Assembly: GCA_018261955.1 (NCBI GenBank)
Contig: JAGTRK010000009.1
Location: 1-45,747, forward strand
Source of the DNA: Burkholderiaceae bacterium
GTDB taxonomy: Bacteria > Pseudomonadota > Gammaproteobacteria > Burkholderiales > Burkholderiaceae
Direction of reading: 5' to 3'
Length of the DNA stretch: 45,747 nt
Shown here: one piece after another, positions 8,277 through 16,580 of the stretch
How the letters are laid out: each line of letters starts with the position of its first letter
How positions within the stretch are numbered: the first letter of the stretch is position 1
Position numbers and translations under genes: made by a program
The notes under the pieces: model-generated
What the model saw: the letters and a program-made list of their open reading frames with translations, nothing else
Told to the model about the DNA's origin: nothing
Database searches by the model: none

Positions 8277-10124
8277 TTAAACCAAGGAAGGCAGCATGCT
8301 CAAATGCGCATATAAACCGCCACGCGCCAGTAACTCATCATGCGTACCCTGCTCGGCGATTTCGCCATCATTCATTACCACGATGCGATCGGCCTGCTGC
8401 ACGGTACTAAGTCGATGCGCAATCATGATGCTGGTACGCCCCTGCATGAGGTTGTCCAGAGCTTTTTGTACGGCGCGTTCAGACTCATTGTCCAACGCAC
8501 TGGTCGCCTCATCCAATATCAAAATGGGCGCGTCCTTGAGAATAGCACGTGCAATAGATAGCCGCTGACGCTGACCGCCCGAGAGTTGGTTGCCATTATT
8601 GCCCACTTGCATATCCCAGCCTTGCGGGTTTTCTTGTACAAATTCCCATAGATTTGCCGCCTTGAGTGCCGCCTCGACTTGCTCAGGCGTGGCATTTTCG
8701 CGACCGTATGCGACGTTGTTGTACAGCGTATCATTGAACAAAAAGACATCTTGCGAGACCAAAGCAATTTGACTGCGCAAACTGTATAAATCAATGTCGG
8801 AGAGTCGTTGACCATCCAAATAGATTTCCCCAGCAGTCGGCTCGATAAAACGAGGCAATAAATTAATCAGTGAGGACTTACCACTGCCCGATCGTCCAAC
8901 CAGAGCGAGTTTTTCACCTGCGCGCACCTCCAAAGTGAAATCATTCAGTGCTTTGCGTGACATGCCCTCGTAAGTCAAATCCAAATGTTTAAACGCAATA
9001 TTGCCATGTGCGCGATCTAATTTCACTGTACCTGAATTCACCTCGGGTGGCGCATCTAAAAAGTCATACACCGAGTCGGCAGAGATAAACATAAACTGCA
9101 TCGGGATGCTTAGATTTGATAAGTTCTTTAATGGAGACAGCATTTGCAACATCGCCACAATAAACGCCATAAACTGTCCGACCGTGGTCACGCCGTTTTG
9201 ACTCTGCCACAAAGCGACAAACACCACAATCGCCAAGGCAAACGAAGCGATCAACTCACTAAAGGGCGATTTGGCTGAAGAGGCTTGAGCCAATTTTTTT
9301 TGAAAGCGAAGAATCGCACCATTTTCAGACTCGAATCGCTGCTCTGCATGGGTCTCGCCACCATAAAGTTTAACCACTTTGTGTCCATCGTAAGTCTCAT
9401 TAATCACATGCGCCAGCCCCTTCATCTTTTCCATCGAATCTTGTTGCAATGAGCGCAATTTATTTCGATAGTAACGAGACAGCAAATTGAGTACAGGAAA
9501 CATCAATAAAACAACCAAAGACAACTGCCAGTTTAAATAAATCAACACAATCGTCAAGCCCAGTACAGTCAGCGAGTCGCGCGTCAAAGTGATAAACACG
9601 TTGATGGCATTGCTAATCGCATTGTTCGCATCCAATAAAAAACGATTACTGGTAAAGGCACTTGGATGGGTCAATTGATATTTAGAAGGCAACAAGAGCA
9701 TTTTTTGAAACATCACTTCCCGCAATTCTTTTAATACAACTGCCCCCACCCACGACAACAGATAACTGCTGAAGTAACGACAGAATCCTCGAAACATCAC
9801 TAAACCGACCAAGAATAAAGGCACCATCCACACTTTAGAAGATGTACCCCAAATCCAATACGTCATCATCGAACGTATATATGCAGCCTTGTCAATAAAA
9901 CTGGGACCATTTACTTGGGGTGGATTTAATTGAGTCGCAGAAAACCCCTGATTAATCAGTGGTGCAATAAACGCCGCCAAATAACTTTCGGTGAATGCCA
10001 CTCCAGCCGTCGCCAATAGGGCAATGAAAATGCGAACTCTATAGCGTTTAATGTAGGTCATTAAACGCATGAAGTTTTTGGTGTCTTGTTCTTTAAAAAT
10101 ACCGAAAAACAGTTTATTCAACAT
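8277..10124 (-). CDS. msbA: Lipid A/LPS ABC transporter, permease-ATPase fusion
   Basis: MsbA flips lipid A-core from the inner to the outer leaflet of the inner membrane using ATP. The 615-residue protein has an N-terminal transmembrane domain (about residues 30-345). The nucleotide-binding domain follows, with Walker A GRSGSGKSS at 411-419, signature LSGGQ at 514-518, Walker B ILILDEA at 534-540 and the switch histidine in AHRLS near 570. Length is slightly above the 582 residues of E. coli MsbA. A heterodimeric or peptide exporter is less likely given the LPS context. No clear ribosome-binding site precedes the ATG. The genes downstream are three glycosyltransferases. Confidence 0.9.
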   Translation of the reverse strand: MLNKLFFGIFKEQDTKNFMRLMTYIKRYRVRIFIALLATAGVAFTESYLAAFIAPLINQGFSATQLNPPQVNGPSFIDKAAYIRSMMTYWIWGTSSKVWMVPLFLVGLVMFRGFCRYFSSYLLSWVGAVVLKELREVMFQKMLLLPSKYQLTHPSAFTSNRFLLDANNAISNAINVFITLTRDSLTVLGLTIVLIYLNWQLSLVVLLMFPVLNLLSRYYRNKLRSLQQDSMEKMKGLAHVINETYDGHKVVKLYGGETHAEQRFESENGAILRFQKKLAQASSAKSPFSELIASFALAIVVFVALWQSQNGVTTVGQFMAFIVAMLQMLSPLKNLSNLSIPMQFMFISADSVYDFLDAPPEVNSGTVKLDRAHGNIAFKHLDLTYEGMSRKALNDFTLEVRAGEKLALVGRSGSGKSSLINLLPRFIEPTAGEIYLDGQRLSDIDLYSLRSQIALVSQDVFLFNDTLYNNVAYGRENATPEQVEAALKAANLWEFVQENPQGWDMQVGNNGNQLSGGQRQRLSIARAILKDAPILILDEATSALDNESERAVQKALDNLMQGRTSIMIAHRLSTVQQADRIVVMNDGEIAEQGTHDELLARGGLYAHLSMLPSLV

Positions 10125-10499
10125 AAGAAGAAACTTTCAAAACATTGGGAGTTATGTGATTTCTGGATTCTACAGGTTTATGGTGAGATTAGGTTGCGTA
10201 AAGACAGCAATCATCAGCCTGAAAATTTTATCAAAAACTCGAATAGCCTTAATTGTAGAAAATCGACGTTTTGGTCTGTAAGCAAAAAATCCAAAAGTGT
10301 AAACAACGCTCGAAAAAATTACGACTAACTAAATTCAAATTTAGTATCAACTTTCTTTAAATACAAGACCCAAAGGAATAAATTTTTTGTATCATCAATT
10401 CTTACAAATATAAAGAAAGTTCAAATATTGGGTTGTGCTTTGACTGTAAAGAGGGTTCGTGTTATATTCCCCTCACTTTTTAAAGCATAGGGGAATTAA
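10125..10499 (+). other. AT-rich divergent intergenic region between msbA and rfbF
   Basis: This 375-base stretch is visibly AT-rich and holds no convincing gene; the short reading frames in it have no recognisable product. The right end carries the rfbF promoter. On the minus strand no clear -35/-10 pair for msbA was seen. No JUMPstart/ops element (the RfaH recruitment site of many O-antigen operons) was found. Confidence 0.6.
10440..10468 (+). promoter_or_regulatory. Sigma-70 promoter of the CDP-deoxysugar operon
   Basis: TTGACT (10440-10445), a 17-base spacer and TATATT (10463-10468) lie just upstream of rfbF; each hexamer matches the consensus at five of six positions. Transcription should start near 10475, giving a leader of about 25 bases that contains the AGGGGA ribosome-binding site of rfbF. 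Confidence 0.75.
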
Positions 10500-11273
10500 A
10501 TGAAAGTAGTCATTTTAGCAGGCGGCTTGGGGACAAGGCTCAGCGAAGAAACTGGACTCAGACCAAAACCAATGGTAGGTATTGGTGGTCATCCTATTCT
10601 ATGGCATATCATGAAGATTTATGCCCATTATGGTTTTAAAGAGTTTGTGGTACTGTGCGGCTATAAAAGTGAAGTAATTAAAGACTATTTTGTTAATTAC
10701 TACATGAATAACTCAGATGTGACCGTTGATTTGGCCACAAACAATGTAGAGATTCATCAAAACATTTCAGAGCCTTGGAAGGTGACAATGTTTTACACGG
10801 GCAAATACACGCAAACTGGTGGACGAATTCGCAAAATCAAGGACTTTATCGGCAATGAGCCCTTTTTGTTGACTTATGGTGATGGGGTTGCGGACGTAGA
10901 TATATCCGCAGTTGTGGCATCGCATAAAAAATCTAAAAAATTGGCCACGTTAACATCTATTCAACCCAATGGTCGGTTTGGGTCTTTGGAGATAGAGGAT
11001 GATGGCAAGGTTTTGAGTTTTCAAGAGAAGCCCAAAGGGGAGGGCGGTTGGATTAATGGCGGTTTTTTTGTTTTAGAACCCGAAATATTTAATTACATCC
11101 CAAACCGTGATGATGCTGTTTGGGAGCAGGAACCCTTAAAGCAGTTGGCAGCCGAAGGGCAACTCAATGCCTATCAGCATCATGGCTTTTGGCACTGCAT
11201 GGACACACTCAAGGATAAAGATGATTTAAATAAAATGTGGGCAGAAGATAAAGCACCTTGGAAAGTTTGGTAA
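10500..11273 (+). CDS. rfbF: Glucose-1-phosphate cytidylyltransferase
   Basis: Makes CDP-glucose from glucose-1-phosphate and CTP, the first step of CDP-linked deoxyhexose synthesis. The 257-residue protein has the nucleotidyltransferase signature GGLGTRLSEETGLRPKPM at residues 8-25, then HPILWHIMKIY and CGYK, all characteristic of RfbF/DdhA. AGGGGA lies 7 bases before the ATG. It opens a four-gene operon: the next gene starts two bases after its stop. The CDP-glucose dehydratase rfbG two genes on confirms the pathway. Base composition is more AT-rich than in the housekeeping genes further right. Confidence 0.95.
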   Translation: MKVVILAGGLGTRLSEETGLRPKPMVGIGGHPILWHIMKIYAHYGFKEFVVLCGYKSEVIKDYFVNYYMNNSDVTVDLATNNVEIHQNISEPWKVTMFYTGKYTQTGGRIRKIKDFIGNEPFLLTYGDGVADVDISAVVASHKKSKKLATLTSIQPNGRFGSLEIEDDGKVLSFQEKPKGEGGWINGGFFVLEPEIFNYIPNRDDAVWEQEPLKQLAAEGQLNAYQHHGFWHCMDTLKDKDDLNKMWAEDKAPWKVW

Positions 11274-11275
11274 GT

Positions 11276-12175
11276 GTGAAAAAAGTACTTATTACTGGTG
11301 GAACTGGATTCATTGGCGCACCCGTGACCGATGAGTTGTTAAAGCGTGGTTATGAAGTTCACTCCATCATTTTTAATACGCGCGCCCCAGAGCAACCTCA
11401 TTTGATTCAACATCAAATGAGCCTGATGGATGCCGATGCCGTGACGCGATTATTATCCGAGTATCACTTTGAACATCTGATTCATTTGGCTTGGTATGTG
11501 GGAGCCAAGTGTCAAATGAATAACGCCAATCTGAGTTGGACTCGTACAACATTGGATTTATTACAAGGATTCCATCAATACGGTGGGAAAAAGTTTTTAG
11601 GTGCAGGGACAGTATCTGAATATAACTATTCATATGGTTACTTACAAGAAGACCAAACCCCCATCACAGCCACAACCCTTTACGGACAAACCAAAGCCAG
11701 TATTTATAACATGGCGAAAATTTTTTGCGCACAAAACGACATTGCTTTTAAATGGCCAAGGGTGTTTAATTTGTATGGGCCAAACGAGAAACCCTCAAGG
11801 TTGATGCCTTCGGTTGCTCAGTCCATGTTAAGGGGTGAGGATGTCAAAGTCAGCGATTGTTTAAAGTACCAAGATTACTTGCATGTTTTCGATGCGGCAA
11901 GGGGGATTGTAGATTTATTCGACAGTGAAATATCAGGCGCTGTCAATATATCCTCAGGAATTCCTGTACAGTTGCGAACTATTGTTAATAAAATAGCTAC
12001 ATTAACCGATTTTAAAGGCAAAATTTTATGGGGTGCAATCCCGACCAGTTTCGATGACCCGTTGGTTGTGGGCTGTAATAATCGACTGGTCAAAGAAGTG
12101 GGTTGGCGACAACAAATCAATTTGGATGATGGGTTAAAAGACATCGTAGAGTTTTGGAGAAAACACAATGTTTAA
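11276..12175 (+). CDS. NAD(P)-dependent epimerase/reductase, extended SDR, probable CDP-sugar reductase
   Basis: An extended short-chain dehydrogenase/reductase: ITGGTGFIGAPV gives the dinucleotide-binding glycine motif at the N-terminus and LYGQTK the YxxxK catalytic pair. Between rfbF and rfbG it most likely reduces or epimerises CDP-4-keto-6-deoxyglucose; abequose, paratose and tyvelose enzymes belong to the same superfamily. The start is taken as the GTG at 11276, two bases after the rfbF stop, giving MKKVLITGGTGFIG; a TTG six codons upstream is less likely. The 299-residue product overlaps the rfbG start by eight bases. Exact product sugar unknown. Confidence 0.75.
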   Translation: MKKVLITGGTGFIGAPVTDELLKRGYEVHSIIFNTRAPEQPHLIQHQMSLMDADAVTRLLSEYHFEHLIHLAWYVGAKCQMNNANLSWTRTTLDLLQGFHQYGGKKFLGAGTVSEYNYSYGYLQEDQTPITATTLYGQTKASIYNMAKIFCAQNDIAFKWPRVFNLYGPNEKPSRLMPSVAQSMLRGEDVKVSDCLKYQDYLHVFDAARGIVDLFDSEISGAVNISSGIPVQLRTIVNKIATLTDFKGKILWGAIPTSFDDPLVVGCNNRLVKEVGWRQQINLDDGLKDIVEFWRKHNV

Positions 12176-13235
12176 TAATGTTTATAAAGATAAAGTGGTT
12201 TTACTGACTGGGCACACGGGCTTTAAGGGTTCTTGGCTTGCAATATGGCTCAACATGCTCGGGGCGAAGGTAGTGGGATACTCTTTAGACCCTTATTCGA
12301 ACAGAGATAATTTTGTGGTATCAAAATTGCAAAACAAATTATTAGCTGATGTTCGCGGGGATATTAGAGATCAAAAAAAACTCAATGAGACCATTCAAAA
12401 ATACCAGCCAGAAATTATATTTCACTTGGCAGCACAAGCATTGGTCAAAACCGCATACAACGACCCTGTTGAAACTTATGAAACCAATACAATGGGTACC
12501 GTCTACGTGTTAGAGGCACTGCGCCATAATGCTTGTTTAAAAACCGCGATTATGGTTACCTCTGATAAGTGCTACGAGAATGTAGAGCAAATGTGGGGTT
12601 ACAGAGAGACTGATCGAATGGGCGGCTATGATCCCTACTCAGCATCAAAGGGAGCAGCAGAATTGGTGATTTCATCTTATCGCAATTCTTATTTTAACCC
12701 CAAAGATTATAGCAAGCATGGGAAAGCCTTGGCGTGTGTGCGTGCAGGTAACGTTATCGGTGGTGGTGATTGGTCGGAAAACCGCTTGATACCAGATTGC
12801 ATTCGTTTTATTGAAGCGGGAAAAGATATCGAAATACGCAACCCAACTGCAACTCGCCCTTGGGAACATGTTTTGGAGCCTTTGTCTGGATACTTACGCC
12901 TTGGGGAAAAACTACTTGGGGATCCTGTTACCTACGCCACCAGTTTTAATTTTGGTCCACACATTTCTGCCAACAAACCTGTCTTAGAGGTGGTACAGCG
13001 TTTGGTTCAATATTACGGCAAAGGCAAAGTGATCGATATATCTGACCCGAATGCAGTTCATGAGAATGTATTACTCAGTGTGGATGTAACTAAGGCATAC
13101 ATCATGTTAAATTGGCAAACAAAGTGGGGTTTGCAAGATGCAATTAAAAAAACCGTCGATTGGTATCAAGCAGCTCTGACAAACGATGACATGTATGATT
13201 TTTGTGTTCAACAAATTCAAGAGCATAATAATTAA
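12168..13235 (+). CDS. rfbG: CDP-glucose 4,6-dehydratase
   Basis: Converts CDP-glucose to CDP-4-keto-6-deoxyglucose with tightly bound NAD. The 355-residue protein starts with LLTGHTGFKGSWLAIWL (glycine-rich NAD motif, typical of RfbG/DdhB), has TSDKCYEN, and YDPYSASKGAAE with the catalytic YxxxK. It overlaps the end of the reductase gene and is followed 12 bases later by the FAD gene, so all four are one operon. A run of eight A at 12373-12380 lies inside the coding region. No 3-dehydrase (RfbH/DdhC) gene is present nearby, so the sugar may keep its 3-hydroxyl. Confidence 0.94.
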   Translation: MFNNVYKDKVVLLTGHTGFKGSWLAIWLNMLGAKVVGYSLDPYSNRDNFVVSKLQNKLLADVRGDIRDQKKLNETIQKYQPEIIFHLAAQALVKTAYNDPVETYETNTMGTVYVLEALRHNACLKTAIMVTSDKCYENVEQMWGYRETDRMGGYDPYSASKGAAELVISSYRNSYFNPKDYSKHGKALACVRAGNVIGGGDWSENRLIPDCIRFIEAGKDIEIRNPTATRPWEHVLEPLSGYLRLGEKLLGDPVTYATSFNFGPHISANKPVLEVVQRLVQYYGKGKVIDISDPNAVHENVLLSVDVTKAYIMLNWQTKWGLQDAIKKTVDWYQAALTNDDMYDFCVQQIQEHNN

Positions 13236-13247
13236 AGGGAAACATAA

Positions 13248-14513
13248 ATGCAAACCGTCATTTTAGGTAGTGGAGCGGCTGGAATATCCGCAGGGTATCA
13301 CTTAAAACAAAAAAACATTGACAGCGTCATTTTTGAGAAAGATGCTGACTGGGGTGGCTTGTGCGGGAATTTTACCATTGATGGTTTTAGATTTGATCGG
13401 TTTGTACATTTTACCTTCGCCACCGAAGAAGACATCGCCAATCATTTTGCAAATTCTGTGGATTTGTGGGAGCACCCTTCTATTTCGAGTAACTACTATC
13501 AGGGTGCTTGGCTCAAACACCCCGCTCAAAACAATTTATCCGCTTTGCCCTCTGAAACCAAAGTCAAAATCATCATGGACTTTATCAATCGTCCTCAAAA
13601 AAATATTGAGCAGATTAAAGACTATGCCGAATGGCTAAAGGTTCAATATGGTGATTATTTTGCTGAAAACTTCCCCTTCGCCTACACCCGAAAATATTGG
13701 GGAGTTGAGGCGAAAGATTTGGAAACCAAATGGGTCGGTTCGCGTATGCACTCGCCCGATTTAACCGAGGTTTTACGAGGCGCGTTTGAAGAACAACAGC
13801 AAATTTTTTATTACACCTCTGTGATGAAGTATCCCAAAACAGGGGGATTCAGAAGTATTTTGAATACAAGCCGTGAGGGGCTCAATATACAATTTAATAA
13901 AAAAGTCATTCACATTGACCCAACAGCCAAGCTCATTGTGTTTGCCGATAATTCAGAAATCCAGTATGAGCGATTGGTATCCTCTTTACCCTTGCCTGAA
14001 ATCGTTGGTATGCTGCCAAATGTGCCTGAATCGGTAATTGAAGCAACAAAGCAACTCAAACACACTTCGGGCTATCAAATTTCATTGGGCTTCAATAAGC
14101 CGGATGTTGCCAAACACCTGTGGTTTTATATTTATGATGAGGACATTCCACCTGCTCGTATTTATTCGCCCAGTCTAAAGTCGCCTGACAATGTGCCTGC
14201 GGGTTGCAGTTCATTACAAGCCGAAGTTTTTTGGGCAAGTCATCAACCTACCCCGAGTAAAGAAAAAGTGTTGGCACAAACCATGAGCAAACTTTTAGAA
14301 ATGGGCTTATTTGAACAAAAAGATATTGTGGTGCAAGATATTCGCTTGGAAAAATACGCCAACATTATATTTGACCACGATATTTATAAAAACCGCCAAA
14401 TCGTTTTGGACTATCTGACTTCCTTGGGTATTTTATCCATAGGTCGATTTGGCAAGTGGGATTATCTGTGGTCACACCAAGCATTTAAAAGCGGTCGAGA
14501 AGCGTGCCAATAA
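13248..14513 (+). CDS. FAD-dependent protein of the amine oxidase / UDP-galactopyranose mutase superfamily
   Basis: The 421-residue protein begins VILGSGAAGISAGYHL, an FAD-binding GxGxxG fold, followed by EKDADWGGLCGNF and FDRFVHFTF. The C-terminal GRFGKWDYLWSHQAFKSG resembles the flavin-contacting end of UDP-galactopyranose mutases and related proteins, which are often auto-named protoporphyrinogen oxidase. As the last gene of a CDP-6-deoxyhexose operon it could convert a CDP-pyranose to the furanose, by analogy with Fcf2 in dTDP-fucofuranose synthesis; this is inference. A desaturase or oxidase role is the alternative. AAGGGA precedes the ATG by about 8 bases. Confidence 0.7.
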   Translation: MQTVILGSGAAGISAGYHLKQKNIDSVIFEKDADWGGLCGNFTIDGFRFDRFVHFTFATEEDIANHFANSVDLWEHPSISSNYYQGAWLKHPAQNNLSALPSETKVKIIMDFINRPQKNIEQIKDYAEWLKVQYGDYFAENFPFAYTRKYWGVEAKDLETKWVGSRMHSPDLTEVLRGAFEEQQQIFYYTSVMKYPKTGGFRSILNTSREGLNIQFNKKVIHIDPTAKLIVFADNSEIQYERLVSSLPLPEIVGMLPNVPESVIEATKQLKHTSGYQISLGFNKPDVAKHLWFYIYDEDIPPARIYSPSLKSPDNVPAGCSSLQAEVFWASHQPTPSKEKVLAQTMSKLLEMGLFEQKDIVVQDIRLEKYANIIFDHDIYKNRQIVLDYLTSLGILSIGRFGKWDYLWSHQAFKSGREACQ

Positions 14514-14590
14514 CAAAAAATGGTTTTAGGCTGTGTCTAATACCATCACAAAGTTGGGTTTAGATTCTCAAAGTAAGTAATGAAGCAAAA

Positions 14591-14622
14591 AATTGTGACT
14601 CCTATTCTTAGGAGTCACAATT
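14591..14622. terminator. Perfect 14-bp inverted repeat, candidate terminator
   Basis: Arms 14591-14604 and 14609-14622 (AATTGTGACTCCTA and its exact complement) with a 4-base loop lie between the FAD gene and the DUF4422-GT8 gene. On the plus strand a T5 run follows only 6 bases after the stem. On the minus strand six T follow at once, so as an intrinsic terminator it is better formed on that strand, where no gene is known. It could terminate the CDP-sugar operon or be a relic of an insertion. Confidence 0.4.
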
Positions 14623-14659
14623 GTCATGTTTTTAAACAAAATAAGTAGTTAGGACGCAA

Positions 14660-16495
14660 ATGATGGCAAACAAAAAAATTAAAATTTTAGTGACTTATAA
14701 AAGTCGGCACAAAATAATTAAGTCAGATATTTTCACCCCCATCCAAACTGGCCGAGCCATTGCCGATGAGATATTTGACGAAATGATTGGGGATGATACG
14801 GGCGATCATATTTCAAATAGAAATCCTTATTTTTGTGAGATGTCCGCAATTTATTGGGCTTGGAAAAATTATGAACAACTCGGTAATCCAGAGTATATTG
14901 GCTTCATGCACTATAGACGCCATCTCTTGTTTAGCCCCGATATTAAATTCAGCAATGATGTTATTAAATACAAAAACATCAATGACGATTACCTCAATAG
15001 TGCCTTGAGCGAACATAGTATTAGTCAATATTTAGACCGCTATGATGTTTTGGCTGGGCAGTATTATACAACTGACAAAACCATTGAAACACAATATGCA
15101 CAGCACCACTCTCGCAAGGACTTTTCAATTACAGAAGAAATCATTAAAAAAGATCACCCCGATTATTATCATACCTTTCTAAAATGTAAAAAAAGCAAAT
15201 CGGGTTATTTTTTGAATATGTTTGTAATGCCCAAGCAAATGTTTTTTGAGTATTGCGAATTTATATTCAGGGCTCTATTCGAATGCGTTAATCAATTTGA
15301 TATGGAGGGGCGCGACGAATATCAAAGAAGGTTGTTCATATCTGAACGCCTAACCAATGTGTTTTTAGAGAAAAAGAAGCAGGAAGGTGCTCGAATAAAA
15401 AACTTGCCAGTGTCATTTATTCAATCAACCTACAGCCCTGTTAATTTAACGCCAGCATTTGCAAACAACAGCGCTCCAATAGTGCTTAGTTGCTCTAACG
15501 AATATGTACCTTATTTACTCACATGCTTATATTCTTTAAAGGAGCACTCATCAACGGCACACAATTATGACATTATTATTTGCGAGAACAGTATTACCAA
15601 ATCAAACAAATCAATGGTAAAAAAACACACTGAACAAGAGAACATATCTGTTCGTTTTTTAACCATTGATGACAGCAGCTTCCCAGATGGTTTGGATGAC
15701 TTGTATAAAGGAAGACATTATTCTAAAGAATCTTTTTTCAGAATATACCTTCCTCGCTTACTCTCCGCTTACGATAAAGTTTTATATCTTGATGCCGATA
15801 TTATCATTTTAAGTGACGTATATGATCTTTATGATACGAATCTGGACGGCAATACTATAGGTGCTTGTAAAGATGCCATTGTAAACGCAATAGCAAACCA
15901 GACCCCTAAAATCAAGAAATATTTTATTAATGATTTAGGACTGAAAAATCATAAAAATTATTTTCAAGCAGGTGTCATGTTGTTTGACTGTCGTCAATTT
16001 CGTAAAAACGACTGTGAGTCTAAACTACTCAGTATTATGAAAACCGTAAAAGTACAGTTTGCGGATCAATGCATCCTGAATGCGCTGTTTGAAGGGGATG
16101 TTAAATTTATAGATTTATCATGGAATTATGAAAATGAAAATATCGCTCACGGCCCCATGAACCTCATCAATGACATGGATGAATCCATGTTGAAACAATA
16201 TTTTGCAGCAAGGAAAAACCCCAAAATAATTCACTATATTGGTGGAGAAAAACCTTGGATTTATCCTGACGCGAATTTTGCCTCTATTTGGTGGAAGTAT
16301 GCAAGAAAGGCTCCTATTTATGAACAAATTTTACTGAAAATGACACTTAGTCACACACACTACCAATCCCACAACCTGCTAAATAGTAGACAGACGCGTT
16401 CTTTTGTTAAGTATTTGCGTTATAAACTATTATCAAAAATTACTTTCGGTAGCACACGTGAACGGTATAAGAGAAAGTACAAAAGTTTTAAATAA
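14660..16495 (+). CDS. Two-domain glycosyltransferase, DUF4422 + family 8
   Basis: The 611-residue protein joins two glycosyltransferase-type domains. Residues about 5-270 match DUF4422: FCEMSAIYWAWKN and YIGFMHYRRHLLF are its hallmarks. Residues about 275-540 are a GT8 domain with YLPRLL, the DxD motif D378-A-D380 in LYLDADIII, and HYIGGEKPW (H525), the retaining GT8 C-terminal motif. It is presumably cytoplasmic and adds two sugars to a surface glycan. ATGATG is preceded by AGGA 6 bases upstream. The gene is AT-rich like the CDP-sugar operon and ends before a strong terminator. Confidence 0.85.
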   Translation: MMANKKIKILVTYKSRHKIIKSDIFTPIQTGRAIADEIFDEMIGDDTGDHISNRNPYFCEMSAIYWAWKNYEQLGNPEYIGFMHYRRHLLFSPDIKFSNDVIKYKNINDDYLNSALSEHSISQYLDRYDVLAGQYYTTDKTIETQYAQHHSRKDFSITEEIIKKDHPDYYHTFLKCKKSKSGYFLNMFVMPKQMFFEYCEFIFRALFECVNQFDMEGRDEYQRRLFISERLTNVFLEKKKQEGARIKNLPVSFIQSTYSPVNLTPAFANNSAPIVLSCSNEYVPYLLTCLYSLKEHSSTAHNYDIIICENSITKSNKSMVKKHTEQENISVRFLTIDDSSFPDGLDDLYKGRHYSKESFFRIYLPRLLSAYDKVLYLDADIIILSDVYDLYDTNLDGNTIGACKDAIVNAIANQTPKIKKYFINDLGLKNHKNYFQAGVMLFDCRQFRKNDCESKLLSIMKTVKVQFADQCILNALFEGDVKFIDLSWNYENENIAHGPMNLINDMDESMLKQYFAARKNPKIIHYIGGEKPWIYPDANFASIWWKYARKAPIYEQILLKMTLSHTHYQSHNLLNSRQTRSFVKYLRYKLLSKITFGSTRERYKRKYKSFK

Positions 16496-16538
16496 CTTAT
16501 AGTTTGGGTGGATGTGACAAAAGCGTGCAACACAACTG

Positions 16539-16566
16539 AGGGCGAAAATATTTTCGCCCTTTTTTG
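16539..16566 (+). terminator. Rho-independent terminator after the polysaccharide genes
   Basis: An exact palindrome AGGGCGAAAAT/ATTTTCGCCCT (16539-16560) is followed by six T. The GC-rich stem base plus T-run is a textbook intrinsic terminator, 43 bases after the DUF4422-GT8 stop. It also separates that gene from the convergent waaA. Confidence 0.85.
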
Positions 16567-16580
16567 ACGACACGCCTACC

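Noticed and set aside
10125..10499. JUMPstart/ops element for RfaH control of the sugar operon
   Set aside because: No match to the ops core was seen in the leader or upstream region.
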